This document shows, piece by piece, positions 9,593-21,700 of a stretch of 64,000 nucleotides of DNA. The stretch spans positions 430,076-494,075 of the forward strand of contig JAAKBF010000054.1 of the NCBI GenBank assembly GCA_012656075.1. Direction: 5' to 3'. A model generated the notes under the pieces. It worked only from the letters and a program-made list of their open reading frames with translations, did no database searches and was not told the DNA's origin. Origin of the DNA: Phytophthora hibernalis (lineage: Eukaryota > Oomycota > Peronosporomycetes > Peronosporales > Peronosporaceae). The first letter of the stretch is position 1; each line of letters begins with the position of its first letter. The translations under genes were made by a program, and so were the position numbers.

Positions 9593-11977
9593 GGACGAAT
9601 CGCCAGCACCGCGAGGGAAGGCGCGGCCCGCGACGGACGGCAGGTGGAATATCGTGGTGGGCTGGTGGCGCCGCCTAAAGCGATAATGGGCTCCAAGACT
9701 CGACTCACTTGGGCAGAACCAAAACGGCCACTGGAAACAATAGGGAAAGGGTACCCGCTCGGTTGATTTATTTCGTCTGCACCGACTTTGCGGGACAAAA
9801 GGGCGCCGGTTGTCACGCTTTGAATCGACTTCTGGCTCCGTGGCTTTCCTTTCGAGCTACTGTACCAATGGGCGGACTTCACGTGGAGGCGAGCAAGGCC
9901 CACGCCAGGAATCGAGTGCGTCGGCTTCGCAGGTGAATTCATTGCGAAGCTCGGGATGGAATTCAGCACAGCAAATCGTTCTCACTCCACGTGATGATGG
10001 CAAGCTGCAGCGCTTGCGGCGAAATCACGAGGCTGCTTCGGTGCTGGAAATGCGCCGGTGGTGATTGCAGTGAATCTGAAAGGTGCATGGAGGGAGCGAA
10101 CAAAATGTTAAATTGCACGTTTGCCTGAGTGCTATCCGTTTAACATGGAGGGTCGATGTATCCTGCCATCATATCGAGCACGCGCTGAGAACTTCTCTGA
10201 GAAGTACTGTGCAAGCTGCCAAAAGTGCATGTTGTGGTCGTCTATATTAAAATACACATGTACATGTACGCGGTCCGCGTAACGCGGTGTACCACCTCGG
10301 TTCTACGGATGGGCCCGAACGCATCGCCTTCAGAAATCAAAGCACTGAGGAAAACGTCCCCCGCGAATCTCCATATCGGCGACTGCAGTGAGCAAGCGGT
10401 GTTTGCTGCCGCGTCACGGGGCGTCACGCGGGCCAGTGGCTCAAGGATGGCCAACCGATCAGGTCTGCGGTGATCTCGCGTCGAGGGCAGTGCGCTTGTC
10501 ACATCATGTACAGCGAACTCTTGTGACTCAAGACTCTTGACAAGAGTTATTGTGCAAAATGACTGAAAGACTTACCACGAGAACAGCAGCGGTGGGGCAG
10601 CAGCAGTTGAACAAGCCACAGTAAAATTATAACATTTCCTGATGCAGTACTATAGCATCGCTGTCATGCCAGATATATGTAGACAAACACCACCTTGGCG
10701 ACTTGCAAGGCAACTTCAATCTTGAAGGCGTTGCCGCGGCTCTGGGCTCGGCTCGGCCCCAAGCACCAAACACCGCTCACGTGATGGTGACCTGTCTGTC
10801 AACTTGATTGTTTTCTTCCTCAGAGACCCTCTGGTGGAAAAGCCGAAGGTGCATGCATTTCTTGGTCGCCTCGCGCAGTTCGGCGAGCCACGCGTTGAAA
10901 GTCTTGCTTACAGCGCTTGGGGCAGACCGAGAAGCTGGTTTGCACAGGTTTGTTGGCGGGTGGTGGTTGTCCTCAAGCGGCAACCGGAACAGATACCGTA
11001 AGACTTTGCACCGGGGGCCGCAACTTGTTGAGAGCTTCAATTTGAGACCAGACCGTGCTTTACAGCAGCAGTCGGACTTATGAGCCATTGGCTCATGAGC
11101 ACGACGCATAGAACTCGCGAGATCCGGTGGGCGAAATGCTGCTTGACCGCTCGAGAGCACGACGTGCGCGACAAGCTTGCAGTCGTCATCGCTCGCTTCG
11201 TCGGTATCTGGGTGTGTTATTAATAACACTGCTAACATTGTAAACGTTTAACAAGCCTGCACCAGTCAGACTTTTCGTTGTCGAGTGCGCAGGTCTCGGT
11301 ACTGTATATTACCGGTACCATGTCAAGCTCATCGTTTGGAGCGTTCGGTGCTGACTCAGCACTGCTGAAAACGACGGCACACGCACGCTATTCTAGAAGT
11401 GCCCACGCACATGTAGCTCACGGCAACGCTAACTCGACGGAGAATGTTGTCATGCCCGAAGAGAACATCTCACCTCGGGCAAAATTGTGTTAACAACGTG
11501 CAGCGAAACCACACCGGGTTGTGCTGGTCGCTTGTTAGCTCAGCCCAGCGTCATGGACGCAGTGAATGTATGTGCAGTGAATTTCGTCAGCCATGGCAAA
11601 GTAGGGAGTCCAAGGAAGTTCCATTCTGGAATCAGCACTGTTAACACCACCGATTGAAAACACTCTCGTTCGAATGACGTCGTACAATGGTTAATTGATT
11701 CCGCGTGCTGGATATCGTGCCGCAGTGCAAGCGAGCTACAGGCAGGGCTCCCGAAATTTTTATGCCTTGCAATAACTGCCATAAATAACGACATTATATT
11801 TATTGCTGGGTCAGAGGCAAGAAAAAAATTATGGTGAAACCACACTAAACTAGGTAATTTATGTGTCGGATTACCTTAAATTATTTCTGACAACCCCCAC
11901 CAGTCATTTGTTCGTTCTGAGCTCAGACCAAGTTGTGATCAGGTCCTCATTCTACCACGAACTACTCCGCCCTCAGC
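9593..11977. other. gene-poor stretch upstream of a hAT element
   Basis: About 2.4 kb without a confident gene. A minus-strand ORF (11238-10777, 153 codons) contains KTFNAWLAELREATKKCMHL, reminiscent of the FNKWLAE segment of the PDZ gene at 7424, but nothing else supports it. Short palindromes occur near 10190-10205. No transposase motifs were found here. Confidence 0.45.
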
Positions 11978-13759
11978 ATGGTTCTCTCTCCTCGTCGCCT
12001 CGCTCGCTCCAAGTTCACGCCGGCTCAAGTGGCTGGTTTTTTCTTCCGACCGTGCCGCGACGAGTTCGATGAGGTCGTTCTTGAATATCATCGATGTCGC
12101 TGCGGCACGGTTCTGAAGCAGACACATCACAACGGCTTCTCCAACCTGATGTCTCACGTGCGGAGCGAGCATCCCGACTACGAGAATCATGCTAGCCTCT
12201 ACGACCGCCGAACCGGGGTCTATCATCAACTTCGTTCGTCGCTCATCCCTTAACCTATTCAGCTGGTTGGAGTGGATCCTGAAGAACAACCTACCGCTGC
12301 ACTTCTGTGAGAACGACGCGGCTAGACGGTACGCTGTGCGATATTTCTAATGTATCTGATCGCTAAAATGCAATCTAATTGTTGTGCTAATTTTCTGTTG
12401 ATCAGTTACTTGAACCTGGATCCAATTTGTGTAGAGACTCTAGTCTCCGGTATGCGCTGCGTGACCACGGCTATTGAGCGCCTCATCGCGGCCGAGATGC
12501 CTGCGCTCTTTGGGATTATCCTTGACGGATGGACCCATGCCTCGGAGCATTTCCTTGCCGTCTATGGTGGCTACGAGATTGATGGCGTGACAAAGACGCC
12601 GCTCCTCTGCATGGCTCCTCTACTCAATGATGAGGATGAAGACCTCACGGCCCGTGGTCACATGGAATTTCTCGCGACTATGTTACCACGAGACTACGGC
12701 AAGCAGCTGGACCAGTGCTGCTTCTTGGTCGCCGACAACTGCTCGGTCAACCGCCTGCTAGCAACGTTGATGGGCGTACCGTTGGTCGGCTGTGCCAGCC
12801 ACCGCCTCAACCGTGCCGTCCAAGTTGAAATGGAGGAGTTCAGCTCGGAGCTCGACGCGGTGCAGAAGCTGATGCTCAAGCTGCGCACCCTGAACCAGTC
12901 TGCCAAGCTCAGGTACAAATCATTTTTGTGGTCAACAGCATTTCTAAATTTGTTTCTAATTCTAAAAATTCTAATTGTGTACAGACAAAATACTCAGCTT
13001 CGACCAGTCATCCGCCAAGACACCAGGTGGGGTCGACCTATGCCATGATCGAACGGTACTTTAAGCTGCTGGAGTTCATTGACCTCAACGACGACGACAA
13101 CGTGGAACTCATGCCGTCGCCGTCAGCCAACCGCCGCCTCCGGCGACTGCTGAAGGACCTAAAGAAGGTGAAGTCTGTGTCGAAGGCACTGCAAGGAGAG
13201 GACGTGTCGCTCCTGGATGCGCGTGCGTGGCTAGATGGATTAATTTCCATCAAGCCCCACTACGCGAGATTCATTGGTACGTTCCATGTATTGTTGTTTC
13301 CGCGCTATTTTCTATTATGAAATGCTAACATAAATTTGTTTTTATATTTGTTGTAATTATTAGGGCCACGCGCAGACATCGTGCACAGCCCCGATTTTGA
13401 GGCGGGGTGTACTCGGGTCCTGGCCGGCAATTCCAGCCCGTTGACGCGTGCTGAAAAGGCAGCGTTAGCACCTTTCATTGTCAGCACGCCCGTCGTCAGC
13501 GAGGACGAGAGCGACGAAGAAGGATCGTTCGTCGAGCAGATTCAGAAGCGTCGTCGTCTGGCTGCTAAAGCCACGAGGTACGACCTCCTGTATGTTATTC
13601 CTGCGACGTCGAACGTGGTCGAGCGCTTTTTAGCGTCGCTCGCACCACATTCGGCCAGGAACGGCACAGTCTTCTTCCAATTACTTTGGAGATGATTCTC
13701 TTTTGAGAGAAAACAGCGCGTACTGGGATGCCCGTACGGTTGACGAGGCAACACTGTAA
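11978..13759 (+). mobile_element. hAT-family transposase, copy 1, nearly complete
   Basis: Transposase-type gene with a BED-like zinc finger (CRC...HVRSEHPDY), a conserved central region (FGIILDGWTHASEHFLAVYGG, LVADNCSVNRLLATL, GCASHRLNRAV), a TRWG segment and a C-terminal hAT dimerisation region (YVIPATSNVVERF...). Introns are visible at 12329-12405 (77 bp), near 12914-12984 and near 13276-13363. The reading frame shifts at about 12215, 13029-13032 (GGGG), 13627-13631 (T run) and 13701-13704 (T run). All four sit at or next to homopolymers, so the underlying gene may be intact. The end at 13757-13759 (TAA) is set by homology to the second copy at 49343-54540. I did not find terminal inverted repeats. 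It could be an active element, a recent relic or a domesticated gene. Confidence 0.85.
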
Positions 13760-14284
13760 ACCTTCAATAGATTTTGTGTGAATCATTGGACAAGTTATTC
13801 AGTTATTTATTTTTTTACGTTGCACCTTCTGCATAATGTATGTTTGAGCACGTTGGCTGGGAAGCCATAATTTATGAAGCTGGGAAGGACATGATAAATA
13901 TAAATATTATTTTTGGGAGCCCTGGCTACAGGCACATCAAGTGGCGACAGTCAATACTCTACTGTTCGTGTGCACTGCTCCACTTCACCGCGGACAAGCC
14001 TCCCAATGAAGCACGCAGCTCTCCATGTGTCGCCTCCTCACTGCAACAACTCGAGCTCACAAGATTCATTCAAGCTCCGTTGTATTATACTTCACCAACT
14101 TCGGGCCCTCCTTGCAGGAGACTCGAGTTGAGTCGGCTCTCGTCTTCAACATTCCCATTTTCATCCAAAAGGGTTCTTTCTATGCTTTTGGGTCCGTAAA
14201 ATGGGCGCCCCTTCCCGCTTACGCATACGAAGCCACCATTTCCACCAGACCGAACCACGACCAACTTCGAGACGTAATAGCGAG
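13760..14284. other. intergenic, promoter region of PEX5
   Basis: About 525 bp. Near 14150-14163, ACATTCCCATTTTC loosely resembles the oomycete initiator, about 120 bp before the PEX5 start. AT-rich sequence at 13800-13910 is probably hAT flank. Confidence 0.4.
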
Positions 14285-16408
14285 ATGGACGTGCTAGGCA
14301 AGATCGTGCAGGGCACCGGCTGCGCCGTGGACGGCACCGTGGCGGCGCAGAACCCGCTGTCGCGCGCGCTGGACAGCGTGGTGCAGTCGCAGGCGCGCGG
14401 TCGCCAGGCCCGCGGGCCCATGCCCTACGGCGCGCGCAGCGAGCTGCAGATGCAGATGCAGCGCCCTAACATGGCACAGGGCGCCGACCCGCAGTTCCTG
14501 GCGGCGATGGAGCAGGAGGCGGCCAACCGCTCGCGCATGGAGGCGGCTTTCCGCTCGGGTGAGGCGCAGCAGCACATGATGCACGCACACCAGGCGTCTA
14601 TGGAGGCGGCATTCAATGAAGCCCAGTTCCAGCAGCACAGGCCACCACCGCCTATGATGGGGCAGCAAATGATGCATCCACGGGCTGTGCAGCATGACGC
14701 CTGGGTCGAGGACTTTCGCTCCAATCATCTGGACGAGGCCTGGCAGACTGCCGGCAAGTCGCACCAAGAAGTGGCGTGGGGAGAAACCAAGGCGCCGGTG
14801 CCGATGATGCATCGGCCAATGATGCACGCAGCTGCACAGCAAGTGGACACCCCGTTGGAGCAAGTGGCGCAGGATGCGAAGGTGAATTTGGAGACGCAGC
14901 AGGTCTCCAACGACATGGCGCGTACTATGAGTCAGAACCCGGACCCCAAGTGGCAGAACAGTCAGTTCCTCAAGTTCATGAACCAGGTCGGCTCGGGCGA
15001 GGTGCAAATTGACGAGGAGAAGAATGAAGTTGTCGGTGAGATTAAGTTGGAGGGCGCGCTGGAAGGAGCGTGGGGAGATACGGTGGATGTGCACTCGAAC
15101 CGAGATCTCTTTGATTCAAGTTGGCAGCAGAGCGGCAACGCGTCCGCAGCTGCGATGGAAAACGCGTTCGTCGATGCGGTTGCTGCTCACTCGCACCCAC
15201 TTGAAGGAGCGTGGAACGAGACAGGTGCGGAAAATGCGACGGACTTGAACCAGGCGTGGGGCGACGCTAAAACAGCGAAGGAAAAGGCGATGGACGGCGC
15301 TTGGGCTGATGGCGACAACCTGGTACGTGCTATCATTTTGCAAGTTTGTTCATGTTCAATTGTCTGACAATGTTGCATTTTTGGGCTGCAGGAAGCGATC
15401 TGGGAGAAAGCGATGGCGGACGCGCAGACCACGGATCCGTTTGAAGACGCATGGGATAACGCAACCAGCAATGACTATGCCTACAAGGCTGAGAATCCGT
15501 TCTTGGACTCGTCAGAGAATTTTCAGAAGGGCATCGAGTTTTTCAAGTCAGGTCACCTCGACGACGCTATCCTCGCTTTCGAAGCCGAGGTGCAGCAGCA
15601 CTCGGAAAACAGTGAGGCGTGGAGAATGCTTGGCGAATGCCATGCGGAAAATGACGAAGATAAGAGCGCTATCATTTGCCTGGAGCGCGCAGTGGAAGAG
15701 GATCCGTATAATTTGAGTGCTCTGCTAGCACTTGGTGTCAGTAACGTCAACGAGTTGAATCCGCAAGGCGCACTGAAAACGCTGAAGGCTTGGGTGCAGC
15801 ACAACCCGAAATTCCATGGGCTGGAGATTCACGTGGACGAGTACAGCGATGGGTCTTTGATGGACGAAGTGATGCAGCTGATGCTGCAGGCACGTGCACA
15901 CGACCCAAGTGATTCGGACGTGCAAGTTGTGCTGGGTGTCCTCTACAACGTGTCAAAGGACTATGACGCTGCGGTAGAAAGTTTTAAGGCTGCTACAGAC
16001 TCTCGACCGGACGAGTATGCACTGTGGAACAAGATCGGAGCGACGTTAGCGAACTCAGCGCGGTCGTCGGAGGCCATTCCTGCGTACCATCGGTAAGTTT
16101 CAAGCGATCATTTTTGAGTTTTCCAATCCACTAACTGGCTCATGTGAACGAAATTCAGTGCACTGGAGCTAAAGCCGCGATACGCACGTGGGTGGCTGAA
16201 CCTGGGAATCAGCCATGCCAACCTGGGAAACTACGAGGAGGCCACGAAGTGCTACTTGCAGGCGTTGAGCTTGAACAACCGTGCAGACCACATCTGGAGC
16301 TATTTAAGAATCTGCTTCACGTGTATGGAGCGGTTCGATTTGGTGAAGGTGGCGGACACGAGAGATATTGCCCACTTTCGCGAAGAATTCAAGCTCATTG
16401 ACCTGTAA
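14285..16408 (+). CDS. PEX5: PEX5, peroxisomal PTS1 import receptor
   Basis: Binds C-terminal SKL-type signals with its TPR domain and ferries cargo to the peroxisomal docking complex. Three exons, 14285-15322, 15392-16092 and 16159-16408 (introns 69 and 66 bp), give 662 residues with no frame break. The start at 14285 (MDVLGKIVQGTGCAVDG) places the conserved Cys used for receptor recycling at residue 12; an in-frame ATG at 14201 would add 28 unlikely residues. Residues 60-370 are rich in Gln and Met and contain about nine AW/SW units (AWVEDF, AWQTAG, AWGDT, SWQQSG, AWNETG, AWGDAK, AWADGD, IWEKAM, AWDNAT). Only WVEDF fits the canonical WxxxF/Y motif. TPR repeats fill the C-terminal half (GIEFFKSGHLDDAILAFEAE, LGVLYNVSKDYDAAVESFKA, WLNLGISHANLGNYEEATKC). 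Confidence 0.95.
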
Positions 16409-16537
16409 GCCGTGTCTTCATAAAATACATTCGCATGACAGAAAATCTTTGAACGGTCCGCGTCTGTTCATGCGTGATCTCGGTTTGCATCGCATTATCA
16501 GATCCTGCTTGCTCTTGCAACGAAGCTGAAGTAGAAG

Positions 16538-18476
16538 ATGCCCACGACAAGCGTAATGTCGTCGTTTGACCGACTGCGAGAGCTGGAGAAAAAGCGCTTC
16601 CACAAGGAGCGCAGAGGTCAGGTGCCTGTCATGGACGCCGAAACTCTCCGGGAGTTGTGTCTGGACAACGACGGCTACGGAACACCAGAGCTCAACGATA
16701 GTCTGTACGCACATTTTCGAGGATTTCAGCGCATCGAGGGGCTGGATGCGTATTACAACCTCAAGGCCTTGTGGCTTGAATCGAATGGACTCTCCAAAAT
16801 CGAGAACTTGGAGCCTCTCGTGAACTTACGGTGTCTCTATCTGGGCAAGAACCTCATTGAACAGGTCAAGAACCTGCACACGTTGCGCGAGCTCAACACA
16901 CTGGACTTGAGCGAGAACCGCATCGAATCACTTGGCGGTCTGGCCCAACTTCCAAACTTATTGTCGCTCAACGCCTCCGGCAATCGACTGAAAACCAGCG
17001 CCGACCTGCAGGAGCTTGCGAAGTGTCCACTGCTCAACAACGTTGACATCAGCCACAACCGAATTGGGGATCCAGAGACGCTAAGTGTTATGAAGGCTAT
17101 ACCGATGCTCAAGGCACTGCGGATCACTGGCAATCCGGTGGTCTCCAGCACTTGCTCGTTTCGCAAGACGTACATTGCAGCGTTGCCTCAACTGTCGTTC
17201 CTAGACAGACCCATTTTCCCTATCGAGCGTGCGTCGGTGACAGCATGGCAAGCTGGCGGTGTTGACGCAGAGCGTGAGGCCAAGCGCGCCTTCGTGAACC
17301 ACGAGAACGAAGAGCGTCGACGCAGCTTGCAGGAGTTCCGGGACTGGCAGGCGCAAGTTCGAGAGCGCAGGATTCAGGAGCTCGAGCTGGAGCGAGCACA
17401 GAAACTGCTTGAAGCGACCCCGGAATCTGAACCAGAAGAGGTCGACGTGGATTTGCGAGGCTTCCGGGCCATTACCAAGGAGGAATATGCTGCGATGGAT
17501 GCTGCTGAACGCGCTAAATGGGACGCGCGCATCGACGAGGCCCACGCGGATTCCGAGCATGCCAAGTACGAGGTGCTGGGCAACGGAGTCGCGCTGATGG
17601 GGGCAAATTTCTGGGCAAACTCGACACCAAAGACAGCACAAGTAGCCGCCGGTGATACGTCGGACTTTCAGCCACTGCATGATGTTGAGCCTCAGCTTGA
17701 GAGCCATTCACACGTTGAAGAGGTGCAGGAATGTCAGGTCCGACCTGCTGACGCCGAAAAACCAGCTGCTGTGGAAGTTGAAGTTGCGGGCAATGCGGTG
17801 AAGGACATTTCGCTGGTCGACACGAGCACTGAAGATGTTGCCACCTTGACAGCATCCAGCGAGACGGTGAGCGACCAGAGCAAGCAAACAACGGAGTGTG
17901 TTGAAGCAGAGCTCGTCGTCGCTGAGTGTAATGCACGCGTCGATCTCCGTAGTGTCAACAGCGCCGCGGCTCTGTCAAGCGCGACATCGACACATCCGGA
18001 TCTTCCGCCCCCTGCGCCGGTCGCGCTCTGGCCTGCCAGCCGAGCGGATGTGGAGCCCCGCGAGACTTGGGCTGAGCTGCAGCAACGTGCCAGCACGGCG
18101 CCCTCTCGTTTGCGTCCGCAGTCTCTGCCCTCGGCCTTTGCGGTGCGTTCGCTCTCTTACTTTTACTTGAGTAGATACGCCTCATTCGGAGCCACAGCAA
18201 CACTAACTTGCCTTTCTATTGTCTTGTCGTCGTGGGTACGAAACTTAGCCGGACGAGAACGACGAGCGAACGGAGGAACAGACCGCCGATAGGCCCACGC
18301 CTGCGCGCGTCCTGAGTCGCGCGGACATCCTGCGCGAGCTGGATGGCACACGGCAGCAGCAACACCATCCAGATAGGGACGTCTCCATACAGGCGGCGAA
18401 CCCCAGCCACGGACAGCAAGACGAGTGTGCTGCCGCGCCGCCCCAGCTCTATACTAATGTCAGCGAGCTCGACTGA
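16538..18476 (+). CDS. DNAAF1: DNAAF1/LRRC50/ODA7-type axonemal dynein assembly factor
   Basis: Cytoplasmic factor for pre-assembly of axonemal dynein arms. Exon 16538-18142, an intron of 106 bp (GTGCGT...TTAG) and exon 18249-18476 give 610 residues. The signature starts with LNDSLYAHFRGFQRIEGLDA, followed by about five SDS22-type leucine-rich repeats (residues 60-230: LKALWLESNGLSKIENLEPL, LNTLDLSENRIESLGGL, LNNVDISHNRIGDPETLS). The LRR cap FLDRPIFPIERASVTAWQAGG is followed by a long charged coiled-coil-like segment and an acidic low-complexity tail. It starts 130 bp after PEX5. The start may be the Met at 16538 or the one at 16556. Presence of this gene implies a flagellate life stage. Confidence 0.9.
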
Positions 18477-18752
18477 CGACGCACGATGGCTGATGGTCGC
18501 TTTAACATCCACCAATGAAAAGGTCGTGTTTTTTCATTGCATCCTTTGATTGGACCATAAATGAATCCTGTACGTCCCGCGTTGCGGTGCCAACGGCGAC
18601 ATGCGCCAGTTGGGATCGCCTTTCGCTCTATTCACTCTTACTCCGGTGGAACCGCACACACGCAGAGGAGATCCGTTCTGCACTTCAGATCGTCGCACCC
18701 GCATACCGAGCACAAGTCTATCTTTTCTCCTGACCATCACTCTGCGCTGCAC

Positions 18753-21700
18753 ATGTGGATGCTGCTGCTGGCACTGCTGCTGCTGGGCTGCGCGGCGGCC
18801 ACCGCGGCCTTCGCACTGTACGGGGACGTGTTGCTGACGATGCTGCTGCGGCAGTTCGCGGGCTCGGCCGTGGGCGCCAAGATCTCCGTCTCGTGGTCGC
18901 TGCGTGACGGCTCGTTGGACCTACGCGACCTGGTGCTGGGCAAACACGTGCTGCCCAACCTGGAGCCGCTCGCGGGGCTGCCCTTCGGCCTGGAGCGGCT
19001 GGAGATGCGTCAACTGCTGCTGGTCGTGCCGCTCTGGGGGCGTCTGGTGCGGCTTGCGAGCGGTCAACCGCTGGACCCCGACTACAAGCGCATGGAGTCC
19101 AAGCTGCAGGTCTCCGGCCTGCGTCTGGGCCTGACGCTCGACGCCGCCGAGAAGTGGATGTGGCATCGCGAGGAGAACGTCGAACGCTGTACGGAGGCGA
19201 TGATGCAAGCGGCCAAGGCACGTATTGCGCGCGTCAACACCTGGACTGCTGCAATTGTGCAGAAGCTAAAGGACCTCGCGAGTCTGCGCGACCAGATCCG
19301 CAATGCGGAGAAGCTGAAGCTGAAGGCGAAGAAGAGCGAAGACGCGCCGCTGAAGCCCGCGTTCTGGCACTTGTGGGTGGACGAGCTGCTGGACTCGTTC
19401 GCGTTTGTGCTGCAAAAGTTTTCGCTCACGATCCGTGACGAGTACTCGGGCGCCACTGTGGGTATTGCGATGGACGAGTTCGAGTTGGGGCGAAGCGGCC
19501 CCTGTGATATCCGACGCAAGCGCGTCATGCGACTGGTGAACTACGAAATGTTCCTGAACTCGAAGCCGGGACGCAGTGCAGATGCATGCCATTTGATCGC
19601 CCCACTTTCCATGGAGATCGGCGTTTTCATGCCCTTCATCTTGCAATCGCTTATCATGGGCCAGGGCACGGGCGAGCGCGCGTTTGAACTGGAGATCTCG
19701 TTTATGGAGGGAAAAGATTTTGAGATCCAGCTTCGACCCGCGCAAGCTGGTACGCTCTTGAAGCTGCTGCAGCCGATTAACTATTATTATGACTGGCAAA
19801 CAGCTGCGTCCATCGCGGATGACCTTGCGTGCGTACAGCTTACTCCGACTGAGGCCGAAGAGTACATGTCTCTCTTCAACCAGCAGTGGAAGCTTGATAA
19901 CGAGACGGGCTTCCTGCGCCGCCTATATGAAGGCTACAAACAGAAGGAGATGATTATGAAGCGGCAGGCTCGGCTGGATGAGCTGGAATTGAAAGTGCTA
20001 GCGACGCGCCTTCTGTACTTGCGTTCATTGACACTTAGCTGGGAAGTCCCGAACGCTGGAAAACCTTTACCGTTTGTGAGCGAAGATGACCTGGAGAGGG
20101 GGACTCTACGCAAGTTCTTGGAGAACTCGGTGGATCACTATGTCGACAAGGAAAAATACCAGACGCACCGCCAATGTTCCATATGTTCCGGCTGTCGTTC
20201 AAGATGACGAAGATGAACTTACGGTTGATCGAGGACGACGAAAAGCAGCTGACAACAATTTTTGTGAACGAAGTGGACTTCGAGCTGCGCTATCGCATGG
20301 CAAAGGTAGCTAAAAAGGATACCGCAGTGGAGATTGCATTGGATGCCGTACGCTTTGATTACTGGATAATCGCGGAGCCCCAACCAATGTGTTCCGTCAG
20401 ATCATGGACCGCAACCCCGAAGCCGAAGACATGATGGCTATCGCGATATCGCAGCGCGGGGATGGTTACATGGACGTCGGCGTGACGTTCAAGCACTTTT
20501 CGCTCCTGCTTGTGTTTGACCCGCTACTTTCTTTGATGCATAAATTCTTGCCCGCGATTGGTGAAGATGAGGAAGAACAAATGCGGTTCATTGCATGCGA
20601 GATGGCGGACGGTATGGATTCCCCGAACAACGAGACGCGGCGAAACATCTCTACGTCGAAGATTTGCCACAGGCGTACTCACCGTTGATGCTTGGCGGCA
20701 TGTCACTCGGCTGCAGTATCATTTTACAAGGCTGCGAGTTTTGTCTTGTTGGAGATTCGTCTACTCTGAGGTCTCCAGTGCTAGCTTTCACAGCAGATAC
20801 AAAATTAAGAATTTTGAGCTCGGAGCGCTCGGAGGCTGTAGAGCTGGAGCTTGTGGATGTCGCGTTGGCCCCGTGTACAATTGTTTTGCGGGATGATAGC
20901 ATTGAGCTTGAGATTGGCGACGTTCGAAGCATTTTGGAGCTCGAGGGTGAAGGCGTTGATTTCTCTATGGGCTATAGGCTTTCAGTTGGTGATCCGTCTC
21001 AATCCTCTTCCAAGGTTAGCGGTCTTTCATCAGAAGGCAGCGGAAAATCAGCAGCAAGCTTGTGGAACGTCGCTCGGAAGGCTGCTTCGAAGCCGCAAAT
21101 AGTTGAGGTAGACCATCCAGATCTCAAGGAAGCTGAAGAGCGTTCCGTCACTCCTCATCGCAGAGTTAAAACTGGCGCACGCAGGAAGCTGACGATGCAG
21201 ATGTCCGATTTCGCGATGAATCTTTCGGCTTCTGATTTGGGTGTACTCTTAAGCATTTTGGCAGCTCTCAACGAATCTATGAAGGAGGATATTGAAGTGG
21301 TCAAGAAGCGGGAGGAAGGTGAAGCTCGTATGAAAAGAGTGAGACGTGAGGTTGAAGAGAATAGATACTTGGAGCGATTGAAAGATGAATTCAAGCTGCG
21401 CGATACTGATGGAGGAGGATCGCTAGATGTATCAGAGATCGAGGGTTTGCTACGAAGTGCAACAAACTGTGATAACCTGACGAAGGCGGAGTTCGATGCG
21501 ACCGTTGCTGATTTCGTGAGCATTGTGGACAGCGATGGGAGTGGAGATATCTCTCTTGAAGAATTTGAAAGTGCATTGAGTCGAAACAAAATTCTATATC
21601 CGCGACTGCATCACAACGTAGTCGCGATCACTGGTCAGGAATACGTTGACCCAGATATGCAACGAAACAAGGTACCGTTCCTGACTGGAGACAGTGCTAA

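Noticed and set aside
9421..9969. 182-codon ORF on the minus strand overlapping the PP2C 5' end
   Set aside because: No motif, low-complexity composition, and it overlaps the better-supported PP2C N-terminal segment in another frame.
10242..10502. ORFs on both strands near 10.2-10.5 kb
   Set aside because: Overlapping antisense ORFs without motifs; likely chance.
14294..15094. 266-codon minus-strand ORF opposite PEX5
   Set aside because: Shadow of the GC-rich, repeat-bearing PEX5 N-terminus; His/Leu/Arg-rich antisense composition with no domain.
18718..19221. 167-codon minus-strand ORF over the VPS13-like 5' end
   Set aside because: Pro/Arg/Ala-rich antisense of a GC-rich coding region.
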